The position numbers and the translations under genes were made by a program. A stretch of 64,000 nucleotides of DNA from Streptomyces griseoviridis. Its GTDB lineage: Bacteria; Actinomycetota; Actinomycetes; Streptomycetales; Streptomycetaceae. Where the stretch lies: the NCBI GenBank assembly GCA_014649155.1, contig BMSM01000004.1, forward strand, positions 124,001 to 188,000. The letters are read 5' to 3'. Positions 57,292-64,000 of this stretch are shown here, piece by piece (position 1 is the stretch's first letter; the number at the start of each line of letters is the position of its first letter). The notes below the pieces were generated by a model. That model was not told the DNA's origin. It did no database searches and saw only the letters and a list, made by a program, of their open reading frames with translations.

Positions 57292-60200
57292 TCACCTGCT
57301 GTACGGCGCCAGCCCTTTGTTTCCGGCGACCACCAAAGAGTCGACGAGCATCTGCCAATCGTCCAGCTCGCCGAGTTCCTCGGCCGTTTTGCGGATCTCC
57401 TTGAGCCAGTGGTCCAGCAGCCGGGACTGCTTGACCGTGACACGCCCCTCCTGGACGCACAGGCCGGACACCCAGCGCACACCGCGCGTCGCCTGCGTTT
57501 CCTCCGGCAGCTTCCGAAGGACGCGGATCAGCGCGTCGACGCACATGATCTCGCCGTGCGCGGCCGGCAGCCAGTCGTCGATCGACTCCACGAGGTCCTC
57601 GGCGTGCACCCAGTCGATGGGCTCGCCGGCGACCTCGTGGTACATGCCCCGGGCCCACGAGAGCGGGTGCGGCAGCAGAGCGGCCGCGGCCCAGTCCGCC
57701 CAGTGGTGGTCGCGGTAGGGGCTCGGGTCGTCACCGTGGTAGCCGACGGCACGGCGCAGCAACGACGGCCAGACTCCTCGGGCGGCTTCGGCCGAGCGCG
57801 CGTTCTCCGCGCCTGCCGCGGCGAGGCTGTGGAGGAAATGCGACATCAGCTGTGCGTCCGCGCGAAGGACGTCGAGGTGTTCGAGCAGCGGGCCCGCGTC
57901 GCCGTTCTTCGCGAACCCCGCGAGCAGGGCCCGTGCCGCGACGAGGGTGTGCGTCCCGCGGTCGTCGGCGGACCAGCCCTGTTTCTCCTGGATGACCATG
58001 GCTCGTCGCTCGGCGTCGAGAAACGCGGCGAGGAGTGTCACCGCGTCGTCGGTGCAGCAGTGCTCCGCCGATGCGGCTGCGCCGAGTCCGCGGACGGCCG
58101 CGTCGAGGAACGCGACGTCCACCGAGTCGCCGGGCAGTTCCTGGAGGCGCCGAACGACATCGCCGGTGATCCGGACCCTAGGCCGACGTCGGCCGTCCTG
58201 GTCCCAGGGGCCGATCTCCGCGCCGCGGGCACTCTCGAGCAGCCAGTTCAACGCGGTCCGGTGGATGCAGGGGTCGAAGTGGCACGGAGACCCCCAGACG
58301 GCGTCGCACCCACGCGCCAGGTACAGCCGAGTCTCCAAGGACGCCTTGCCTGCCATCGCTAGCCCGGCCCGGGCGACGTCCTCGGTCGAGCCACCGGCCG
58401 CTTCCAGCGGTGCGCCCAGCGCGGGTGTGAGGAACGCCGGCAGGGCTTGGGCCACAGCCCGGTCGGCACTGAGGTCGGAGTACTGGTCCTCGATGCTCTG
58501 GTCCTCGGCGTCCTGGAACGACGATGCGATGTCGATGACGAGCTCAGCGGCGAACCGCGCGTCGCGGCCCAGCGCCTCCAGGTCGCCTGCGGCGGCGCGT
58601 TCGACCGCTGCTCTGACGACGTGGGCGACGGCGTCCACAGGCCGGTTCGGCACGGGGTCCGCATCGGCTTCGAGCAAGGCGCGTCCTGCTGCCAGGTCCG
58701 CAGCGATCTCCTCCGAGGAGGGCGGACGGTACTCCGCGTCATGCCTGGCGGAGCCCCAGTACCGGTTCTGCAGGCGCAGGCTGGTCCGCACGACCTGCTG
58801 GTGGGCCTCGTGCGCCTCTCGCGCGGCTCGCAGCTCAGGCGGTGGTTCGACGTCGATGTGGACCTCGTCCCCATGCCGCTCGACCCGGTATCGGTCCGGG
58901 TCCAGACTTGCGGCCCAGTTCCTCGTGAGCTCCTGGCCGATGCTCAGCCGGTCGCCGTTCTCGACGAGCTTGTCGGCGACCTTCTTCAAGGCTTGGGCAC
59001 GCTCCGGTCCGCCGTGGACGACCAGCCACATGGCCACCTCACGCGGTGTCCAGAGGCGGCGTTCAAGGTGCGCGAGCCCTTCGGTCGCCGCACGCAGCCC
59101 TGTGTACTCACTCGTCCTACGGCCGAACTCCAGCTCCCACACGACGGGTTCGGCGAGGAACAGGTCGAGCTCGGTGCCGACTCTCTCCAGGTGACGCACC
59201 AGCAGACCGAACAGCATTCCCGGAACAGCCAGGTTCTCGCAGCCGTTCATGAGTTTCTCGACGACCGCACCCGGCGACGCGCCCCGACTCAACCACGTGT
59301 CGGCAAGACGCTCCATCGCCTGGAGTGCGCTCATGGCCGAAGAGGGGCCGACCGACGTCCCCCTGTACCAGCTCCACACGTGACTGTCGCCGGCGTAGAG
59401 GCGGGCGGTGCCGTCAAGGTTCAGGACCGCACCGCGGCCCTCTCCCTCTCCGCTTTCCGTATCGGCATCCACGCTTTCGTCCCGGGCGTGGACGGGCCCG
59501 GCGAACACGTCAGGCGAACCGAGCCGTGACAGCGTCGCCACGCGCGCCCGCGCGCCGCTGTTCAGGATGCCGTTCAGCACCCGCACCGATGTCGGCAACG
59601 GAGCTGTTTGGAACAACTGCCAGAATCCACCGAAGTAGTACTGGGAGAACGGTGCTCCGAAACCCTTCCACCGGCCTTGATGGCCCCGGACGCCCTCATC
59701 CAGGTGCCAGCTCGGCTCGTCGTCGATGTAGTAGGCCGCCATCAGCGTCGCCAGTAGCTCCGGGTTCTTCTGCGCCAAGGCCCGTGCGCTCAGTGGCGAG
59801 TCCGCGGCCGGGGCCAGGAACGCCGGCGCGTCGGCCGCGATGGCGCGAAGACACCCTTCGACGGCGTCATCGATGTCCGGGCCGAGCAGGGCCAACGTCT
59901 CCACGAAAGTCTCCCGCGTCAGGTGGTGATCCAGCTCGCGCCGGCGTCGCCGGCGCTGCGGCGTCCACCCGGACGGTGTCTCCCCGCCGTCCTCGCGCAG
60001 GAGGAACGAGTTCCAGTGGGCAAGGAGACGATTCCGAAGCCTGATGCGTAGTTCGTTGCCGACCGGAACGTCCGCCAGGGACAGGGCTCGCAGCCAGTCC
60101 GCGAGCAGTTCGAACGACTCCTTCGACACGTCCCACGGCTTTTCCTCGTCAAGGAGGAGCCGCACAACGGGCTCCGTGGCCACGGGGTCGACCAGCCCAT

Positions 60201-62355
60201 TGACCTCATACCGCTGCTGGACGACTCGGATCACATCGCCGAGTACCAGGCCGACCGACCGGTCCGCGCACGCCGACTTCAGGCATCTGTACCCGAACGG
60301 TGTCTCCAGTACCGCCTCCACCGGGACGTCCGCCCACCGGGGTCCGCGCAGTGACGCGAACACCTGGAATTGTGAACTCAGTTCGGTGAACCTTCGGACA
60401 GGCCGACCGTCCGGTGCTTTCAGCAGTCCCTCGCACGCGAGAACAGCGGCCGACAGCGCCCACCGGGGCGCACCGGCTGCCCGCAGCAACTCGGTGGGGC
60501 TCGGACCGCGGACGAGAAGGATGGCGGTCGCGTACCGCCGGACCTCGTCATGTGCGAAGTCCGGCTGAGTGCGGTACCGGTTCGGTGGTGCGAGCAGATG
60601 GTCCCGGCGCAGCGTGTCGACCGCCGCGGCGTCCACGCCTGCGACGGGGCGAAGGCCCTCGGGCAGCCTCATCAGCTCTGCGGCCACTGCGAGCAGCGTC
60701 TGTTCGCGTGCCTCCGCCGAGCCGGCACCGGGCCTTCCGTCGCCCCGGACCATCCGGCTCCACACCAGATCGAGGCACTCCCACTCACCCAGGGCACCGT
60801 CGGGCTCGGCCCCGGTCCGAGCCAGGAGGTCCAGCACGACGGGCCTTCTCAGCAGCGAGTTCGCGGGCAGGTCTCGCAGGACCGTCCGCAACAGCGGGAA
60901 ACGGTCCGAGACGACGGAGATGTCCTCATCGCCCAGCGGCCGCATCTCGAAGGACGTGATGGACTTGGCGAACCCCAGTTCCACCTGTTCCCGCACGAAG
61001 CCCAGCGCCACGTCAGATGTCACCACAACGAGCCCGACACCCGCCGCGGCCGCTGCCAGCACCAGGTCGCTCAACAGGCCGGCAGATCGCTCCAGAGCGG
61101 CATCGGCCGCATCGATGACCAGGACCCGAGACGGTGCCGATGTCTCCGCGAGCACGTCCTCCAGCGACATCCCGAGCACAGCCCGCAGTTCCCAGCTCGA
61201 CCGGGGCAGGACGCGGAAGTTCACCACCACCCCCTGGAACCCGACGGGGTCGGCGGCCGTCAACTCTTCGACGGCCGACAGCGTCAGCGCGCTCTTGCCG
61301 ATGCCCGACTCGCCGTGGACCAGCAGAGCCGAGACACGAGTACCCGCCTCGCGCAGCAATCCGGCGAGGTGCTCACGACGGTCGGTGAACGGGATCTCGA
61401 CCGGCCCGCCGGATGCCCCGTCACCGATCGTGGTCCGTACCCGTCCGACGGCCAGCTTGCGTTGATCGGCGAGCACCGGCCAAGCCGGCCGGCTGCGCGT
61501 CGCGGCCGAGTCCAGGAGCACGTGAGTGTCGCGGCGAAGCACCTTGAGGTCCACCACGGCGCCCGTCGCGTCGTAGCGGGTCGCCTCGACCTCGAGCTGG
61601 TTCCGGAGCATGACTCCGCCGGTGGCGGTCGAGGCCACGCCGTCCAGCGACGTCGCGACCGCCGCGCGGTCACCTTCGTCCGGACTCTGGACCGCGAAAC
61701 TGAGGACGTGCAGCCGACCGAGCAGCCGCCACGCCAGACGCAGGACCTCTTCCGGGAGTGCGCCGTCTCCGGTGGCCTTCCCGACCACCTTCAGGAAGTA
61801 CTTCTGCCGCTCACGCACCGCCTTCGACCACCGGCCGTCGACATCCATGGACGCCTGGAACGACTCCGGGTCGGCATGGGCGCGCGCGACAGCGCAGAGC
61901 GTGGCGAGGTGGTCCCACTGGTTGGTCCGGCCGGCGGTTGCGACGGCGACCCGGTGAGTGTCCGTGTCGAACCTCTCGACTTCGGACAGCAGCGACCCGA
62001 CGAGCTTCACCGTCTCGTCGTGGCTCGGGACGAAGTCCGGTTGTGCGCGGCATGCCACGGCAAGGGTGACCTCGCCCGACTCATCGCCGCACTCGACGAG
62101 GAGGTCGTCCACCGGATGCGCCGGACCGGTCTGGAACGCCACTCTCCGGACCGGCAGTTCAGACACCTCCGTCCGTCGTACACCGGTCAGCATGCCGGCG
62201 AGATAGACGGCCGCGACGCGATGCGCGAACGAGACTCCACCGCCGCCCGTCGCGTAGGTGCTCGATCCCCGTGCGCTCCCACCGGTTGCGGCGGTGGTGG
62301 CTCCGGCGGCCGCAGCTCGGGGAGCAGCGGCTTGCCGGGCGACGAACTCGTCCAT
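57292..62355 (-). CDS. Very large P-loop NTPase with N-terminal nuclease-like domain, candidate defence protein
   Basis: This encodes 1,687 residues. An Ala/Gly/Thr-rich start is followed by T-G-G-G-G-V-S-F-A-H-R-V-A-A-V-Y-L-A at about 36-53, a segment that heads restriction-endonuclease-like domains of large defence ATPases. Next come D-D-L-L-V-E-C and V-T-L-A-V-A-C-R, where an active nuclease would have an (E/Q)xK. Walker A H-G-E-S-G-I-G-K-S-A is near 346-355 and Walker B V-L-V-I-D-A-A-D near 409-418. The remaining 1,200 residues look helical and repeat-like, as in the sensor part of STAND proteins. It is a lone gene with no phage or mobility genes nearby. The defence role is inferred. Confidence 0.7.
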   Translation of the reverse strand: MDEFVARQAAAPRAAAAGATTAATGGSARGSSTYATGGGGVSFAHRVAAVYLAGMLTGVRRTEVSELPVRRVAFQTGPAHPVDDLLVECGDESGEVTLAVACRAQPDFVPSHDETVKLVGSLLSEVERFDTDTHRVAVATAGRTNQWDHLATLCAVARAHADPESFQASMDVDGRWSKAVRERQKYFLKVVGKATGDGALPEEVLRLAWRLLGRLHVLSFAVQSPDEGDRAAVATSLDGVASTATGGVMLRNQLEVEATRYDATGAVVDLKVLRRDTHVLLDSAATRSRPAWPVLADQRKLAVGRVRTTIGDGASGGPVEIPFTDRREHLAGLLREAGTRVSALLVHGESGIGKSALTLSAVEELTAADPVGFQGVVVNFRVLPRSSWELRAVLGMSLEDVLAETSAPSRVLVIDAADAALERSAGLLSDLVLAAAAAGVGLVVVTSDVALGFVREQVELGFAKSITSFEMRPLGDEDISVVSDRFPLLRTVLRDLPANSLLRRPVVLDLLARTGAEPDGALGEWECLDLVWSRMVRGDGRPGAGSAEAREQTLLAVAAELMRLPEGLRPVAGVDAAAVDTLRRDHLLAPPNRYRTQPDFAHDEVRRYATAILLVRGPSPTELLRAAGAPRWALSAAVLACEGLLKAPDGRPVRRFTELSSQFQVFASLRGPRWADVPVEAVLETPFGYRCLKSACADRSVGLVLGDVIRVVQQRYEVNGLVDPVATEPVVRLLLDEEKPWDVSKESFELLADWLRALSLADVPVGNELRIRLRNRLLAHWNSFLLREDGGETPSGWTPQRRRRRRELDHHLTRETFVETLALLGPDIDDAVEGCLRAIAADAPAFLAPAADSPLSARALAQKNPELLATLMAAYYIDDEPSWHLDEGVRGHQGRWKGFGAPFSQYYFGGFWQLFQTAPLPTSVRVLNGILNSGARARVATLSRLGSPDVFAGPVHARDESVDADTESGEGEGRGAVLNLDGTARLYAGDSHVWSWYRGTSVGPSSAMSALQAMERLADTWLSRGASPGAVVEKLMNGCENLAVPGMLFGLLVRHLERVGTELDLFLAEPVVWELEFGRRTSEYTGLRAATEGLAHLERRLWTPREVAMWLVVHGGPERAQALKKVADKLVENGDRLSIGQELTRNWAASLDPDRYRVERHGDEVHIDVEPPPELRAAREAHEAHQQVVRTSLRLQNRYWGSARHDAEYRPPSSEEIAADLAAGRALLEADADPVPNRPVDAVAHVVRAAVERAAAGDLEALGRDARFAAELVIDIASSFQDAEDQSIEDQYSDLSADRAVAQALPAFLTPALGAPLEAAGGSTEDVARAGLAMAGKASLETRLYLARGCDAVWGSPCHFDPCIHRTALNWLLESARGAEIGPWDQDGRRRPRVRITGDVVRRLQELPGDSVDVAFLDAAVRGLGAAASAEHCCTDDAVTLLAAFLDAERRAMVIQEKQGWSADDRGTHTLVAARALLAGFAKNGDAGPLLEHLDVLRADAQLMSHFLHSLAAAGAENARSAEAARGVWPSLLRRAVGYHGDDPSPYRDHHWADWAAAALLPHPLSWARGMYHEVAGEPIDWVHAEDLVESIDDWLPAAHGEIMCVDALIRVLRKLPEETQATRGVRWVSGLCVQEGRVTVKQSRLLDHWLKEIRKTAEELGELDDWQMLVDSLVVAGNKGLAPYSR

Positions 62356-62613
62356 GTGATCCTCGGTGGGGTGGTGCTGTCGGTGGCCGCACGGCTCACC
62401 GTAGCGGTGCTTCGTCCACCGTGCAGGGGATATGTCGTATCAGTCCCTTCCCGTTCGCACCCCGTCCGCGCGGCACCCGACCAGGACCGTCGCATCCCGT
62501 CGCCACCCCTCACGAGAACCCGGTCAGCAGCCGGCAGTGATCACCTCCACAGGCCGACGCCTCGCCCCCGCGGGGGTGTCGCGGGCCGGGTGCGGTCTTC
62601 TCGGCGGGGTGTT

Positions 62614-63459
62614 TCAGCGGGGCGTCCGGCCCAGTTCCTGTTCGGCGAGGGCGCGGAACGCGCGCGGGGGGCGGCCCGTGAGGTGCCGGACGGTGTCGGT
62701 GACGCGGTCCTCCGCGCCGTCGGCTATGGACCGGTCCAGGGCGGCCAGCAGGGCGGCGAACTCCGGCGGGATGTGCGTCGCCAGACGGTCCGCCAGCTCC
62801 GCCTCGGTCAGCCGGCGGTGGACGACCGGGCGGCCCGTGACCTCGGTGAGGATCGCGGCGATGTCGTCGTATCCGAGCGCTTCGGGGCCGGTCAGGACGA
62901 GGTCGGTGCCGGGTGCCCGCTCGTCGGTCAGGGCGTGCGCGGCGACGGCCGCGATGTCCTCGGCGTCCACGAAGCCGACCCGTCCGGCCCCGGTCGCCGT
63001 CCGGATGACGCCCTCCTCCCGGATGCTCCGGGCGTGCTCGTGCGCTCCGGTGAAGTTCTGCATGAACCACGAGGGACGCAGCACGGCCCACTCGTCGAAC
63101 AGCTCCGGCAGGGCCCCGTGCACCTGCCCCACCGCCGGGCCGCCCTCGGGGACGGCCGAGGAGCTGAGCAGGACCGCGCGGCGGACGCCCGCGGCACGGG
63201 CCTGCCGGAGGAAGGGCAGCATGACGGCCTCGGGGTCCGGGTCGCCCACGGGCGGTACGAGGTAGACGCGGTCGGTTCCGTCGAGGGCGGCGGGGTGCGT
63301 GGCGGGGTCGTACCAGTCGAAGACGACCGGCTCGGCGCCGGGCACCGGGGTGGCGCGGCGGCTCGCGGCCCGGACGCGGTGGCCGGACCCGGCGAGCCGT
63401 GCCGCCGTGCGGCTGCCGGTGGTGCCGGTGGCGCCGGTCACCAGGGCGGTGCCGGTCAT
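62614..63459 (-). CDS. NmrA-like NAD(P)-binding oxidoreductase
   Basis: This encodes a 281-residue short-chain-dehydrogenase relative. The sequence T-A-L-V-T-G-A-T-G-T-T-G-S-R at residues 4-17 is the GxxGxxG nucleotide-binding motif; the missing Y-x-x-x-K active-site pair and the hydrophobic V-D-A-E-D-I-A segment place it in the atypical NmrA/azoreductase-like group. Some members act as redox sensors, others as enzymes. It overlaps the upstream NTF2-like gene by four bases, so the two are expressed together. Confidence 0.85.
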   Translation of the reverse strand: MTGTALVTGATGTTGSRTAARLAGSGHRVRAASRRATPVPGAEPVVFDWYDPATHPAALDGTDRVYLVPPVGDPDPEAVMLPFLRQARAAGVRRAVLLSSSAVPEGGPAVGQVHGALPELFDEWAVLRPSWFMQNFTGAHEHARSIREEGVIRTATGAGRVGFVDAEDIAAVAAHALTDERAPGTDLVLTGPEALGYDDIAAILTEVTGRPVVHRRLTEAELADRLATHIPPEFAALLAALDRSIADGAEDRVTDTVRHLTGRPPRAFRALAEQELGRTPR

Positions 63460-63881
63460 CGTCCGCTCCCCGTGAAGTCGACGCCGGGTTCGAGGACGGC
63501 GAGGGGGTTCCAGTAATCGCGGTAGGAGGTGAAGCGCCCCTCCGCCGCGGTGACGACCGCGATGTACGTCATGTCGTACGGGGCGCCGGTGCGCACCAGG
63601 CGGCCGGTGGCGCGCATCTCGACCACGACGGTGTCCGGCTCGGTGGTCCGGTGGACCCGCAGGTCGGGGATGTCACGCAGGTCGATGTGGTCGGGATAGT
63701 CACGCATGTAGGCGGCTATGGCCTCCTTGCCCTCCAGCCGCTTCGGCCAGCCCTCGGGGGCGAAGGGGAACTCCATCACCCCGTCGTCGGCCCACAGGCC
63801 GACCCAGGCGGTGATGTCCTTGTCGAGCAGCAGGCGCAGGCCGTGGCGGAAGAGGTCCGCCGGCTCGGTCGGTGCGGACAT
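63456..63881 (-). CDS. NTF2-like (SnoaL-type) protein
   Basis: This encodes a 141-residue protein of the NTF2/SnoaL cone-shaped fold. The pattern W-V-G-L-W-A-D-D-G-V-M-E-F-P-F-A-P at about residues 26-42 and the closing Y-R-D-Y-W-N-P-L-A are typical. Members bind small molecules in the cone; some are isomerases or cyclases. It is the first gene of a two-gene operon with the NmrA-like gene, divergent from the TetR-type gene at the right edge, which probably controls it. Confidence 0.83.
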   Translation of the reverse strand: MSAPTEPADLFRHGLRLLLDKDITAWVGLWADDGVMEFPFAPEGWPKRLEGKEAIAAYMRDYPDHIDLRDIPDLRVHRTTEPDTVVVEMRATGRLVRTGAPYDMTYIAVVTAAEGRFTSYRDYWNPLAVLEPGVDFTGSGR

Positions 63882-63914
63882 GGGTGTCCTCTTTCTCAGG
63901 GAGTCTCATAGAAT

Positions 63915-63957
63915 CCGGACCTGAGGTCCGGTTATACGATACGGACCGAGGGTCCGT
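63915..63957. promoter_or_regulatory. Two palindromic operators between the NTF2/NmrA operon and a TetR-type gene
   Basis: CCGGACC-TGA-GGTCCGG (63915-63931) and ACGGACC-GAG-GGTCCGT (63941-63957) are near-identical 17-base palindromes with centres 26 bases apart. Paired sites in a divergent promoter region next to a TetR-type gene are the classic autoregulatory layout. A regulator dimer would repress both directions until a ligand binds. Confidence 0.8.
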
Positions 63958-63977
63958 TTCGCAAACGAAGGAGTGCC

Positions 63978-64000
63978 ATGGCCGAGCGCAAGCCCCGCAA
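63978..64000 (+). CDS. Start of a gene, probably a TetR family regulator (truncated by the window)
   Basis: Only the first seven codons (M-A-E-R-K-P-R) are in the window. The ATG at 63978 has GAAGGAG seven bases upstream. The identification as a regulator rests on the two palindromic operators just upstream and the divergent oxidoreductase operon, not on its own sequence. Confidence 0.5.

Noticed and set aside
60550..63516. 988-codon plus-strand frame spanning the end of the large NTPase and the NmrA-like gene
   Set aside because: It runs antisense through two well supported genes and their intergenic space and encodes no recognisable protein.

Overview
The window is a high-GC actinobacterial chromosome segment, almost certainly from Streptomyces. 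Evidence: third codon positions are nearly all G/C; there is a complete conservon (cvnA-D), a sodX/sodN pair, an HspR-type operator at lon, and a family spectrum (DUF4142, DUF385, DUF742, DUF6104, SAV_2336, CU044_2847) typical of that genus. From memory, the order ku/ligD ... lon ... kgd ... malic enzyme ... sodX/sodN resembles the S. coelicolor SCO5309 to SCO5254 interval read backwards. That comparison is recollection, not computed.

Layout. 0-4.9 kb: small membrane/secreted proteins and the divergent NHEJ pair ku/ligD. 4.9-13.4 kb: NERD protein, SH3 protein, an overlapping SEDS glycosyltransferase/penicillin-binding protein pair, Uma2 nuclease-like protein, AurF-like diiron oxygenase with a TetR regulator, and a secreted NlpC/P60 peptidase. 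13.4-19.5 kb: a conservon (CvnA sensor, CvnB roadblock, CvnC DUF742, CvnD GTPase) with a StyA-like flavoprotein as fifth gene. 19.9-27.6 kb: PP2C-like protein, MarR regulator, secreted GH25 muramidase, Lon protease under a HAIR operator, spermidine-synthase-like protein, and an OmpR-type two-component system. 27.8-31.6 kb: fused 2-oxoglutarate dehydrogenase E1/E2.

31.7-46.2 kb is the most unusual block: nine minus-strand reading frames in one apparent operon. In order of transcription they are a trypsin-co-occurring CU044_2847 protein, a trypsin-VMAP protein, a repeat-rich bridging frame, a MoxR ATPase, a SAV_2336/vWA-like protein, a 63-residue FxsA precursor peptide ending FDNSF, the radical SAM maturase FxsB, a HExxH protein (predicted 2-oxoglutarate-dependent peptide hydroxylase) and a TIR/NB-ARC/TPR protein. 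It joins a predicted cyclophane RiPP pathway to a vWA-MoxR-VMAP type NTP-dependent conflict system.

46.5-57.2 kb returns to housekeeping and regulatory genes: DUF6104 protein, DUF4097/PadR operon, a zinc-type alcohol dehydrogenase relative, malic enzyme, a polar amino acid ABC importer, a methyltransferase, a CGNR zinc-finger protein, SodX protease and nickel SOD. 57.3-62.4 kb is one 1,687-residue P-loop NTPase with an N-terminal nuclease-like domain, a candidate anti-phage STAND-type protein. 62.6-64.0 kb holds an NmrA-like oxidoreductase and an NTF2-like protein, divergent from a TetR-type gene cut by the window end, with two palindromic operators between them.

No rRNA, tRNA, CRISPR array, insertion sequence or replication origin was recognised.
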